Below are positions 52,744-60,837 of a stretch of DNA of 64,000 bases, piece after piece; the first letter of the stretch is position 1; each line of letters begins with the position of its first letter. The stretch covers positions 62,001 through 126,000 of the forward strand of contig NZ_LZHZ01000027.1 of assembly GCF_001667505.1 (NCBI RefSeq). Reading direction: 5' to 3'. The translations under genes and the position numbers were made by a program. The DNA is from Mycobacterium sp. ACS1612 (GTDB lineage Bacteria; Actinomycetota; Actinomycetes; Mycobacteriales; Mycobacteriaceae). The notes beneath the pieces are model-generated. The model was not told the origin of the DNA. It was given only the letters and a program-made list of their open reading frames with translations, and did not search any database.

Positions 52744-53610
52744 CTAACTCGTCTTCATCAGGTTGCGCAGGCCGTCGCCTGCGAGATTGGCTGCGAGCGC
52801 GAGTACCAGCACCGCCACACCGGGCATCACCGGAATCCACCACTGCTGCAGGAAGTACGTCAGGTTGCGCGCCGTGTCGGCCCCCAATTCGGGGGCGGGC
52901 GCCGCCTGACCCAGCCCAAGGAACGAAAGCGCCGCGAGCGTGAGGATCAGGTTGCCGATGTCGAGGCTTGCCGCCACCAACGCGTTGGGCACCGCGCCGG
53001 GCAGCAGATGTCGGGTGGCCAGTCGGATCGGCCCGACTCCGGCCAGCCGGGCGGCCTCGATGTGTGGGCGGGCGGCCAGCCGAGCGACCTCGCCTCGCAC
53101 CAGCCGGGTGTAGAACGGCCACCACACGATCGACACCGCGATCAGGGTGTGGACGAAGCCGGGACCGAGTGCGGCCACCACCGCGATCGCCAACACGGGG
53201 GCGGGCAGCGACAGGAACGCGTCGGTGATCCGCATCAACAGGCTGTCGAGCCATCCGCCCGTGGCGCCCGCGATGAGCCCGACGAGCCCGCCGATCAGCA
53301 ACCCGACCGCAACCACGACCAAGGCCGCGAACCAGCTGGCCCGCACGCCGTAGAGCACCCGGCTGAAGATGTCGCGGCCGATCGCGTCCGTGCCGAGGAG
53401 GAAACCGCCCTTGCCCGGGGCCTGCAACGGCATGCCCGCAGGAATCAGCGGATCGTGCGGTGAGATCAGCGGCACCGCGACCGCGACGATCGTCACGATG
53501 AAGACCAGGCTGACGGCAGCCCAGTTCATCACCATCGGAGAGGGTTTCGGCAGCGACGGGAGGCGCAGTCGGCCCCGGGTCAGCGCGCCTGCCGGTAATG
53601 CGATCGCCAT
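52744..53610 (-). CDS. ABC transporter permease (DppC type)
   Basis: 288 aa. N-terminal OppC-like segment, then GTDAIGRDIFSRVLYGVRAS and EAA loop PHIEAARLAGVGPIRLATRH. ATG 53610 lies 1 nt after the ATPase stop; the frame continues to 53793 only as a shadow. Forms the membrane channel with the DppB-type partner. Confidence 0.93.
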   Translation of the reverse strand: MAIALPAGALTRGRLRLPSLPKPSPMVMNWAAVSLVFIVTIVAVAVPLISPHDPLIPAGMPLQAPGKGGFLLGTDAIGRDIFSRVLYGVRASWFAALVVVAVGLLIGGLVGLIAGATGGWLDSLLMRITDAFLSLPAPVLAIAVVAALGPGFVHTLIAVSIVWWPFYTRLVRGEVARLAARPHIEAARLAGVGPIRLATRHLLPGAVPNALVAASLDIGNLILTLAALSFLGLGQAAPAPELGADTARNLTYFLQQWWIPVMPGVAVLVLALAANLAGDGLRNLMKTS

Positions 53611-53611
53611 C

Positions 53612-55561
53612 TCAGCTCGCCTTCCGTTCGATACACGCCACCTGATGCGGGTGGCCCGGCTCGCCCTCGAGCCTGACGTCGAGCTGGGTGTCGGCGCAGG
53701 TGTCGATGGCGATCGGGCAGCGCGGATGGAATGCGCAACCGGTCGGCGGCGACAACGGACTGGCGGGTTCGCCTGGCAGCACGCGTGATTCACGTCCGAG
53801 ATCGGGGATCGAGTCGACCAGTGCCCTGGTGTAGGGGTGCACCGGGTTGTTGATGACGTCGTCGGCAGGCCCGATCTCGACGATGCGGCCCAGATACATC
53901 ACCGCGATCCGGTCGGCGACCACGCGAGCCACCGAGAGGTCGTGCGTCACGAACACCACAGACATGTCCAGGGTGCTGCGAAGGTCGCCGATGAGATTGA
54001 GCACCGAAGCGGCCAGCGAGACATCGAGCGCGCTGGTCGGTTCGTCGCACAGCAGCACAGACGGCGGCACCACCGTCGCCCTGGCCAGCGAGACCCGCTG
54101 CCGTTGTCCGCCGGACAGTTGGCCCGCCCGCGACTTCGCAACGTCCAGCGGCAGGCCGACACGCTGCAGCACCTCAGCGACCGCGTCCTGTCTTTGGCTG
54201 CGCGACAGGCCTTTTCCGCGCAGCCGTTCGGAGATCAGTTCGCCGACCGACAGCCACGGCGTCAGCGATGCGCCGGCGTCCTGGAACACCATCTGCGGTC
54301 GTTGGTCACCTGCCAGCACCACGGAACCCGAGGTCGCCTTCTCCAGCCCCGCGATGACGCGCAGCAGGGTGGACTTGCCCGATCCGCTCTCCCCCACCAA
54401 CGCGACGGATTCGCCGTGTCCGACGGTCAACGAAATCCCGCGCAGGGCTTGCAGTTTCCCAAACGCCTTGGCCACGTCGTGCAGCACCACCACGGGTGGC
54501 TCTTCGGATTGGGTTCCGGCCGTCTCCTCGGCCACGTCGGCGGTACTCGTCGCCAATCGCGAACCCAGTTCGGTGGACACGGTTTCGAACGGCAGGATGC
54601 ACGCGCTGACGTGGTCAGGTGCGATGGTGACGGGATCCGGTGGGGTCGTCTCGCAGGCCGGGGTGGACAGCACACAGCGCGGCGCGAACGCGCATCCTGG
54701 CAGCGGAGCGACCGGGCTCGGCACCGATCCGGCGAGTGCGGCGAGTTTGCGGTGCCTAGCGGTGTCCAGAGTCAGCCGTGACCTCAGCAACGCGTGCGTG
54801 TAAGGGTGCGCGGGGTTGCCGAGAACGTCGGCGGCAGGCCCGATCTCGGCGATGCGACCGGCGTAGAGCACGGCGATGCGGTCCGAGATCTGCGCCGCGA
54901 CGCCCAGGTCGTGCGTGATGAACACGATGCTGCAGCCGATCTCGTCGCGCAGTCGCAGCAGCAACCGCAACACCTGTGCCTGCACCGTGACGTCGAGCGC
55001 GGTGGTCGGCTCGTCGGCAATTATCAACTCGGGGTCACCGGCGATCGCGATCGCGATCATCACGCGCTGCCGCAACCCGCCGGACAATTCGTGCGGATAA
55101 GCCCGGAAGCGCCGCTTGGGGTCGGGGATGCCGACGGCTGTCAGCAGCTTGAGTGCCTGCTCGTCGCTGCCGGCGGCCTCGGCGACCTGCTTGCCGATCC
55201 GCTTCGTCGGGTTCAACGACGTCATCGGGTCCTGGAACACCGCGCCCAGGTCGAGGCGGCGTACCTTGCGCAGGGTCTTCGCATCACCGGTCACCATGTC
55301 GGTGCCCGTCACAGCCACCGAGCCCTGCACCCGCGCCTGGGGTAACAAGCCCAGCATGGTGAAGCCGAGCACGCTCTTACCCGACCCCGATTCGCCTACC
55401 AAACCGAGGATCTCGCCCGGGGCGATCTCCAGCGAAACCCCGCGCAGCGCATGTACATCACGGCCGTTTCGGCGAAACGTGACGTGCAAGTCGGTGACCG
55501 TCGCCACCTGCGCAAAGGATGTCGACGACTGTGCGTCGACCTCGGACACCGCGCTACTCAT
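53612..55561 (-). CDS. ABC transporter ATPase, fused DppD-DppF type
   Basis: 649 aa with two complete ATPase domains joined by a linker. First: GLVGESGSGKSVLGFTM, LSGGLRQRVMIA, LIIADEPTTALDV and the C-terminal oligopeptide box GCAFAPRC. Second: ALVGESGSGKSTLLRV, LSGGQRQRVSLA, LLCDEPTSALDV and GCAFHPRC. First gene of the ureide operon; AGGAG precedes ATG 55561. A palindrome at 55585-55598 lies just upstream. Confidence 0.95.
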   Translation of the reverse strand: MSSAVSEVDAQSSTSFAQVATVTDLHVTFRRNGRDVHALRGVSLEIAPGEILGLVGESGSGKSVLGFTMLGLLPQARVQGSVAVTGTDMVTGDAKTLRKVRRLDLGAVFQDPMTSLNPTKRIGKQVAEAAGSDEQALKLLTAVGIPDPKRRFRAYPHELSGGLRQRVMIAIAIAGDPELIIADEPTTALDVTVQAQVLRLLLRLRDEIGCSIVFITHDLGVAAQISDRIAVLYAGRIAEIGPAADVLGNPAHPYTHALLRSRLTLDTARHRKLAALAGSVPSPVAPLPGCAFAPRCVLSTPACETTPPDPVTIAPDHVSACILPFETVSTELGSRLATSTADVAEETAGTQSEEPPVVVLHDVAKAFGKLQALRGISLTVGHGESVALVGESGSGKSTLLRVIAGLEKATSGSVVLAGDQRPQMVFQDAGASLTPWLSVGELISERLRGKGLSRSQRQDAVAEVLQRVGLPLDVAKSRAGQLSGGQRQRVSLARATVVPPSVLLCDEPTSALDVSLAASVLNLIGDLRSTLDMSVVFVTHDLSVARVVADRIAVMYLGRIVEIGPADDVINNPVHPYTRALVDSIPDLGRESRVLPGEPASPLSPPTGCAFHPRCPIAIDTCADTQLDVRLEGEPGHPHQVACIERKAS

Positions 55562-55584
55562 CCACCGCTCCTAGCACCCCCGGC

Positions 55585-55598
55585 CTGTCACTTGACAG
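55585..55598. promoter_or_regulatory. TetR operator 1, proximal to the ureide operon
   Basis: CTGTCA-CT-TGACAG, perfect 6-bp arms with a 2-bp spacer, 24 bp before the ATPase start. Shares its arms with operator 2. Confidence 0.7.
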
Positions 55599-55675
55599 TT
55601 TTCAGGGCGGCCTGAGGCGGTGGGTGTCGCTGGCGTAACCAAACAGCGGTGCTGCGTAACCGATTCGTGTCGCGC

Positions 55676-55697
55676 GTTTCTGTCATGTGACAGAAAC
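55676..55697. promoter_or_regulatory. TetR operator 2, proximal to the regulator gene
   Basis: GTTTCTGTCA-TG-TGACAGAAAC, a perfect 22-bp inverted repeat with 10-bp arms, 35 bp before the tetR ATG. Its core CTGTCA-N2-TGACAG equals operator 1. Centres are 95 bp apart, about nine helical turns. Confidence 0.75.
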
Positions 55698-55731
55698 ACA
55701 TATCCGCTGTTCAGTAGGTCACGATGGGACC

Positions 55732-56409
55732 ATGTCGATGACTCGCGCCGGCAGGCCGCGGCTGACCACCCAGCGTCGGCCCGGATCGACCGCGCGGGAT
55801 GAGATCCTCGACGCCGCAGGCGAACTGTTCACGACGCTGGGATATGTGGGCACGTCGACGCGCACCATCGCCGAGGCGGTGGGGATCCGGCAGGCGTCGC
55901 TGTACCACTATTTCAAGACCAAGGACGACATCCTGTGCGCGCTGCTGAGCCAGACCGTGACGCCGACCCTGCTGCTCGCCGACCGGTTGTCAGCCGCCCA
56001 GCCCAGCCTGCGCCCGGAAGAGCATCTGCACGCGCTCGCCGTTTTCGACGGTCGCCAATTGTTGGACGGGCGATGGAACCTGGGCGCGCTGTACCTGCAA
56101 CCGGAACTGCGCGGCGCCCGGTTGCAGCCCTTCTGGTCGGATCGGGAACGGCTGCGACTGCACTATCTGGCGGTCAGCAGATCCATCGTCGCGGTCACGG
56201 GAGTGGACGAGGCCGCCGCCGACCTGCCGTTCCGGTTGGTCGAATCGTTGGTCAACATGTGGACCACGCCGCCTGGCCGGGAGCGGGCCACCCTGCCGGA
56301 GCACGTGGCGGACGCGTGCATCAGGGTGCTGGGCATGCCGGACAGTACGGCGCAGGCATTGCGTGCGCGCAGCCAGTTGGAATTGGCGCGACACGCGGGC
56401 CCCGATTAG
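55732..56409 (+). CDS. TetR-family regulator of the ureide operon
   Basis: 225 aa, N-terminus SMTRAGRPRLTTQRRPG then a canonical TetR helix-turn-helix YVGTSTRTIAEAVGIRQASLYHYFKTKDDIL. The C-terminal domain should bind the inducer, perhaps allantoin or a breakdown product (inference). It is divergent from the importer operon with two matching palindromes between. ATG 55732 chosen; ATG 55738 is close and also possible. Confidence 0.91.
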   Translation: MSMTRAGRPRLTTQRRPGSTARDEILDAAGELFTTLGYVGTSTRTIAEAVGIRQASLYHYFKTKDDILCALLSQTVTPTLLLADRLSAAQPSLRPEEHLHALAVFDGRQLLDGRWNLGALYLQPELRGARLQPFWSDRERLRLHYLAVSRSIVAVTGVDEAAADLPFRLVESLVNMWTTPPGRERATLPEHVADACIRVLGMPDSTAQALRARSQLELARHAGPD

Positions 56410-56597
56410 TACTTGCGGTCTCCTTCGCTGTCGTCGAAGAAAGCCCAATGGCCGTCGTCGGCCTTGACTTCCATGCGCCAGCCGAGTTCCGGCTCGGCCT
56501 TCTGGTCGACGAACCAGGCATGGGCGTCGTCGGCGCTTTCGATGTCTTTGGTGTCGACGACCTCACCCTTGGGGTTCAACACGCGATAGGTAGCCAT
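56406..56597 (-). CDS. Small conserved hypothetical protein
   Basis: 63 aa, acidic (KGEVVDTKDIESADDAHAWF, DDGHWAFFDDSEGDRKY). No membrane segment or signal. Resembles small single-domain proteins conserved in mycobacteria; no function. Its end overlaps the tetR end by 4 nt. Confidence 0.75.
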   Translation of the reverse strand: MATYRVLNPKGEVVDTKDIESADDAHAWFVDQKAEPELGWRMEVKADDGHWAFFDDSEGDRKY

Positions 56598-56630
56598 GCC
56601 GGTAGCTTTCCCGGCCGCAGGGGATTTGAA

Positions 56631-57941
56631 TCAGTCGGCTTTCGGCATCGGAATGCCTTCGCTGGCGGAGAACTGTGCGTCCTCCGCAGACGACAGGCCC
56701 ATCGACACGACCGACCGGTCGAAGAACACGTCGGTCAGATATGCCAGCGACACGGCCCACCGATTGACGAACCGTGGGATCGCGTACAGGTGGTAGAGCC
56801 GGGTGACGGCCTTCGCCGGGAACCCGGACAGCTGGATGTTGAGTGGGTTCGCGACCGCCCTTCGCGGTCCGAGATCGACGACCAAACCCATGTTGCGGTG
56901 CTTGTAGGTCTTCATCGTTCCGTGGCCGAGGCTGGCAGCGACGTTGTGCGCCAACACCTTTCCCTGTCGGGTTGCGTGCTGCGCGGTGGGCGGGGTGATC
57001 TTGCCCGGCTGGGTGATGTCGGGCACCGCGGCCGCGTCGCCGGCGGCGAACACCCCGGGATGACCCGGCACCTGCAGATCGGTGTCCACCTTGAGCCTGC
57101 CCTTCTCGGTCGGCAGGCCCAGCTTGTCGATCAACGGCGCGCCGGTCACGCCGGTGACCCATGCCACCGTGTGCGTGCGGACCAACGAATCATCGCTGAG
57201 CACAACGTGTTCGGGGTGCACCTCTTTCAACGTCACACCGAGGCGGACGTCGATGCCGCGCGATTGCAGCACTCGCTGCGCGGCGGCGCCGAGCTTCTCC
57301 CCCACCTCCGGCATCACTTGCTCGGCCAGGTCCAGCAGGATGAATTTGACCGCGGCGGGGTCGAAATTGATTTGTTTGGCGGCCGAGTCGGCCAGCGCCC
57401 GCAACTGGACCGCCAGTTCGGTACCCGAGTAGGACGCCCCGACCACCACGATCGTGCGCCGCGCCGCCGCCCGACCTGGATCGTCGTCGACGTCGGCCAG
57501 TTCCAGTTGCTCGAGCACGTGGTCGCGCAGATACAGCGCCTCGGCGGTCGATTTCAGGCCGCGTGCGTGCTCGGCGAGGCCCGGCACGTCGAACAGTCTG
57601 GTCACCGATCCGGGTGTGAGGACAAGGCGATCCCACGGCAGCGTGCGGGCACGCTCTTCAGGGTCGGTGAACGTCACGGTGCGCTGCTCGAAGTCCACGC
57701 CGTCGACCCGGCCGCGAACCTGTTGAACGCCCCGAAGAGCGTTGGCCAACGGAATCGCGACGAACCGCGCATCCACCAGGCCGCCCGCGACATCCGGAAG
57801 CAGCGGGGTGTACAGCATGTAATCGACCGGCGAGATGATCGAGATCTCCACCGACGTGTCGTTTTTGCGAAGCTTCTTGGCCAGATGGCGGGCGCACTCA
57901 AAGCCAGTGAACCCGCTGCCGACGATCACCACAGACGTCAT
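56631..57941 (-). CDS. NADH dehydrogenase type II-like flavoprotein (Rv1812c type)
   Basis: 436 aa. Two nucleotide-binding motifs: FAD VVIVGSGFTGFECARHLAK and NAD VVVGASYSGTELAVQLRAL, plus VFAAGDAAAVPDITQPGK. C-terminal amphipathic region (YHLYAIPRFVNRWAVSLAYL) could associate with the membrane as in Ndh. Probably transfers electrons from NAD(P)H to quinone. ATG 57941 lies 7 nt after a TACTGT box; the open frame to 58301 is inside the neighbour. Confidence 0.9.
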   Translation of the reverse strand: MTSVVIVGSGFTGFECARHLAKKLRKNDTSVEISIISPVDYMLYTPLLPDVAGGLVDARFVAIPLANALRGVQQVRGRVDGVDFEQRTVTFTDPEERARTLPWDRLVLTPGSVTRLFDVPGLAEHARGLKSTAEALYLRDHVLEQLELADVDDDPGRAAARRTIVVVGASYSGTELAVQLRALADSAAKQINFDPAAVKFILLDLAEQVMPEVGEKLGAAAQRVLQSRGIDVRLGVTLKEVHPEHVVLSDDSLVRTHTVAWVTGVTGAPLIDKLGLPTEKGRLKVDTDLQVPGHPGVFAAGDAAAVPDITQPGKITPPTAQHATRQGKVLAHNVAASLGHGTMKTYKHRNMGLVVDLGPRRAVANPLNIQLSGFPAKAVTRLYHLYAIPRFVNRWAVSLAYLTDVFFDRSVVSMGLSSAEDAQFSASEGIPMPKAD

Positions 57942-57948
57942 CGCCCCC

Positions 57949-57954
57949 ACAGTA
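57949..57954 (-). promoter_or_regulatory. -10 box, leaderless NDH-like gene promoter
   Basis: TACTGT on the minus strand, 7 nt (GGGGGCG) before ATG 57941. Confidence 0.5.
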
Positions 57955-57958
57955 CGTG

Positions 57959-58816
57959 CTACGGGCGTTGCAGCAGCGAGCCGAACTTCATCGCCAGCCA
58001 CGGCTTGCGCCCACCCGGCCGAAGCTGGCCGCGTAGCACTGGTGACAGCTGTGGGACTCGGCCGAAGCCGAGCAGCAGGAACGCGACCGGATCCGCGGTG
58101 ATCACGCAGTCGGCCCGTGCCCCGGCTCCAGTCACCACCCCCCTGCCGTCGTCGACCGCCAGTCGGTAACAGGGGCCGCCGCGCATCCGCAACTCGAAGC
58201 TCGTGTGCACACCTGCCGCCCGCCGGGGCCGCAGATACTGGGGCATCACGGTCAGCGCGCCGGGGAACACCAGCAACGCGTCGGCGTTGTCGATCGGCCA
58301 CTCGATCTCGGCGGCGCGCGCGATGTCGAGACCGTGAATCAGTTGCTCGCCCAGCAGCAGCGCGGCCATGGTCGGCGGGCTGATCACCAAACCGTTGGGG
58401 GTCACGATCTCGGCGTGCGGATCGGCCGTCGCCGCGGCGTTCAGGTACGCCTCGGCGGTGGCCTCGAGCATGTCGGCCAGCCGGCCCAGGTTGCGCTCGG
58501 GGATCTCTTCGAGGTGGCGCGCGTTGACCTTGGCGCTGAGCGCCGACGGCGAATCGGTCGACGGAACGGCATGCGTCATGTAGCCACCCGCATGCCGGGT
58601 CAGTGCCTGGGTGTAGTCGCGTAGGTCGCCGACGACGTGGGCCGCGGTCTCGGCGGCGGTCCAGGCCAGGCCCGGCACCGCGGCGTCAGGTTTGTCGATG
58701 CGACGCCAGAGTTCAGCGCTTCGTGAAACGGCGGCGCGCAGGGCGCTGCGGGTGGGGCCGTAGGCGCGGCGGGTGTCTTCGGCCGGCCCGGTCACGTGTA
58801 CGGGGGCTGATGTCAT
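57959..58816 (-). CDS. Maleylpyruvate isomerase/DinB-like protein with SCP2-like C-terminus
   Basis: 285 aa. N-terminal MDMPI/DinB four-helix bundle (WTAAETAAHVVGDLRDYTQAL, GEQLIHGLDIARAAEIEWPI) with a candidate metal site (His in AAHVV, His in QLIHG); C-terminal SCP2-like part (FELRMRGGPCYRLAVDDG...CVITADPVAFLLLGFGR). Family members use mycothiol as cofactor. Divergent from a TetR gene that probably controls it. Confidence 0.85.
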   Translation of the reverse strand: MTSAPVHVTGPAEDTRRAYGPTRSALRAAVSRSAELWRRIDKPDAAVPGLAWTAAETAAHVVGDLRDYTQALTRHAGGYMTHAVPSTDSPSALSAKVNARHLEEIPERNLGRLADMLEATAEAYLNAAATADPHAEIVTPNGLVISPPTMAALLLGEQLIHGLDIARAAEIEWPIDNADALLVFPGALTVMPQYLRPRRAAGVHTSFELRMRGGPCYRLAVDDGRGVVTGAGARADCVITADPVAFLLLGFGRVPQLSPVLRGQLRPGGRKPWLAMKFGSLLQRP

Positions 58817-58820
58817 AGGG

Positions 58821-58856
58821 TAACTATTTCACATAATGACACTATGTCAATAGGGT
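58821..58856. promoter_or_regulatory. Divergent promoters between MDMPI-like and TetR genes
   Basis: Plus strand: TTCACA (58828-58833), 17 nt, TAGGGT (58851-58856) toward tetR. Minus strand: TTGACA (58850-58845), 18 nt, TAGTTA (58826-58821) toward the isomerase-like gene, whose ATG follows after 4 nt. Confidence 0.5.
58837..58849. promoter_or_regulatory. TetR operator between divergent genes
   Basis: TGACA-CTA-TGTCA inverted repeat in the spacer of the tetR promoter and overlapping the -35 of the divergent gene, so one bound dimer would block both. Confidence 0.5.
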
Positions 58857-58885
58857 GTTGTCGGTACGAGCAAGAGGAGACGGAC

Positions 58886-59494
58886 ATGTCGGACCAGCCC
58901 GCCTCGCTGCGCGCCGAACAGGTCGCGCAGACGCGGGCCGCCCTGATCGCGGCCGGTCGCAGGCTCTTCGGTGAGAACGGGTTTCGCGCCACCTCTGTCG
59001 AGGACCTGGCCCGCGAGGCGCGCGTCACCACTGGGGCTCTGTATCACCACTTTCCTACCAAGACAGCGCTTTTCGAAGCGGTCTTTGTCCACGCGCATAC
59101 CGACCTGATGACTGCCTCCACCAAAGCGGCGCAAGGTGCCTCAGACGGCATCGACGAGTTGGCCCGCGGCTTCGAGGCGTTTCTCGACGGTGTGCTGCAG
59201 CCGGATATCCAGCGCATCCTGATCGTCGACGGGCCCGCGGTGCTGGGCCTGGCCCGCTACACCGAACTCGACGAGCGGTACGCCCACAAGGTGATCGTGC
59301 ACTCGCTGACAGCGGCCGCCGAGGCGGGCACGATCACCGTCGACGACCCCGAGACCGCCACCCGGCTGCTGCTCGGAGCGCTCACCCGGGGCGCGATGTT
59401 GATCGCCAATTCTTCCGATCCGCTGCAGACGCGGCACGCGGTGGCCAAGAGCATGCGGGCGCTGCTGTCGAGCTTCACTCCGCCGCGCAGATGA
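58886..59494 (+). CDS. TetR-family regulator
   Basis: 202 aa from ATG 58886 (GAGGAG 6 nt upstream). Helix-turn-helix FRATSVEDLAREARVTTGALYHHFPTKTALF. Divergent from the MDMPI-like gene and 14 nt upstream of a lipid-binding-like gene. The 58844 ATG upstream is in frame but lies within the operator. Confidence 0.9.
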   Translation: MSDQPASLRAEQVAQTRAALIAAGRRLFGENGFRATSVEDLAREARVTTGALYHHFPTKTALFEAVFVHAHTDLMTASTKAAQGASDGIDELARGFEAFLDGVLQPDIQRILIVDGPAVLGLARYTELDERYAHKVIVHSLTAAAEAGTITVDDPETATRLLLGALTRGAMLIANSSDPLQTRHAVAKSMRALLSSFTPPRR

Positions 59495-59508
59495 GGGAGG
59501 CTGGGCGC

Positions 59509-60315
59509 ATGACGCGTCCGCTGCGCCGGTTCGACCCGTTCCGGCCGCTCGACATGCTGACGTCGCTGTGGTCGACGGCGGCGGTCACTCCGGTCAGCAC
59601 GGGCGCGGCTGCGGCCTACCGGACACTGTTCATGACCGTGCGGCGACTGGTAGTGGGCAGGCGGTTGACCGCCCGGCTGAATGACGGTGACCTCACGCTG
59701 ACGATCACCGAATTCGATTCCCGGCTGGACGTACGCGGACTCTCGGTCGGGCAGCTCAATGACGTCCGCCTCGCGGCGCGCGACATCCATTGGAACGACA
59801 GCCGATTCGAGCGGGCCGCGGCGGTACTACACAACGTGCACATGAAGCCGACCGCGCCGCCAGTTCTGGTCGCCGCGCCGGTGGAGCTGACACTGGAGAT
59901 TCCCGCGCCGGTGCTCGACGAGCTGTTTCGGTGGGCGGCGCCGCGACTGGCAGGCGAAGTCGGCACCGACGGTATCGCGCGGCTGCGGCTGGCCAACAGG
60001 CCGCTGCTGGGCAACATCGAAGTCGACGCGCAACTCGACGGCTCGACACTGTGGCTCAAGCCGCGCGGTCTGGTCATCCGTCGTTCGCGATGGCAGTTGC
60101 CCGAGCGGACTCCGGCGTATCCGGTGCGGCTACCAGAGCTGCCTCACGGGCTGATGCTGACAGGCATCAGGTTTGCGCCCGGCGTCGTGTGCCTGACGGG
60201 CACGCTGACCGAATGGCGGATGGACATTCCGCGAAAACGGTTGGAGGACATCCTCAATCAACTCAGTGTGGTCGGCGTGCCGCTCAACCTGACCAGAATC
60301 GGGCGGTTCTTCTAG
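59509..60315 (+). CDS. DUF2993/LmeA-like protein
   Basis: 268 aa beginning MTRPLRRFDPFRPLDM, no classical signal peptide. The body (RLNDGDLTLTITEFDSRLDV...VRLAARDIHWNDSRF...LEIPAPVLDELFRWAAPRL) has the repeated beta-strand pattern of LmeA/DUF2993 proteins, which bind phospholipid and affect lipomannan elongation. Assignment is by pattern only. GGGAGG precedes the ATG; co-directional with tetR. Confidence 0.6.
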   Translation: MTRPLRRFDPFRPLDMLTSLWSTAAVTPVSTGAAAAYRTLFMTVRRLVVGRRLTARLNDGDLTLTITEFDSRLDVRGLSVGQLNDVRLAARDIHWNDSRFERAAAVLHNVHMKPTAPPVLVAAPVELTLEIPAPVLDELFRWAAPRLAGEVGTDGIARLRLANRPLLGNIEVDAQLDGSTLWLKPRGLVIRRSRWQLPERTPAYPVRLPELPHGLMLTGIRFAPGVVCLTGTLTEWRMDIPRKRLEDILNQLSVVGVPLNLTRIGRFF

Positions 60316-60448
60316 ACGCACCTGACAGCGTGCAACCTCGGTGGCTATCTCAGAAGTGAGCGGTTGAGCGGGGTCCGGTGATGGTTGTCACGAAAGGGCC
60401 CATCGCCGGAATCAAATCTCCGACCTGCCGAGTTCAAAGGTCTAGACA

Positions 60449-60469
60449 TATGAGGGAAGGACCGAAATG
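60449..60469 (+). other. Six-codon mini-ORF overlapping the secreted protein start
   Basis: ATG AGG GAA GGA CCG AAA TGA; its stop overlaps the ATG at 60467 (ATGA). Its own GGAAGGA also serves as ribosome site for the main gene. May be a leader peptide or chance. Confidence 0.25.
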
Positions 60470-60772
60470 ACGAAGTTCGGGATCGCCGCTGCGATCGCCG
60501 GTGGGGCCGCCGCATCGATCATTGGGCTGGCAGTTCCGGCAGCCGCGGCACCGTCCGGCCCGGGCAGCGCTGCGCAGACCATCAACGAACTGCAGGCCGA
60601 CGGCTACACGGTGATCGTGAACCGGATCGGCACCACCCCGCTCGATCGGGCCACCGTCGTGGCGGTTCGACCGGGCCAAACCTTCTCCCGCACGGACACC
60701 GGTGTGGCGGGCGCAGGCAACGACCTCTTCACGACGGTCACCGACAAGACGGTGTACGTCGACGTCAAGTAG
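60467..60772 (+). CDS. Small secreted mycobacterial protein
   Basis: 101 aa. Signal peptide to about residue 28 (AIAGGAAASIIGLAVPAAAA). The mature part (QTINELQADGYTVIVNRIGT...VVAVRPGQTF) resembles small secreted proteins found across mycobacteria with a single alpha/beta domain and no cysteines. No function known. GGAAGGA ribosome site. Confidence 0.82.
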   Translation: MTKFGIAAAIAGGAAASIIGLAVPAAAAPSGPGSAAQTINELQADGYTVIVNRIGTTPLDRATVVAVRPGQTFSRTDTGVAGAGNDLFTTVTDKTVYVDVK

Positions 60773-60837
60773 GACGTGGCGTCAGGAGGGTCACCCGATT
60801 CGGCGCCCTTCCTTCACCTTTCGGCAATGCTGTAGCC

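Noticed and set aside
56406..56597. Toxin-antitoxin component
   Set aside because: Single small acidic protein without a partner gene; no TA family motif.
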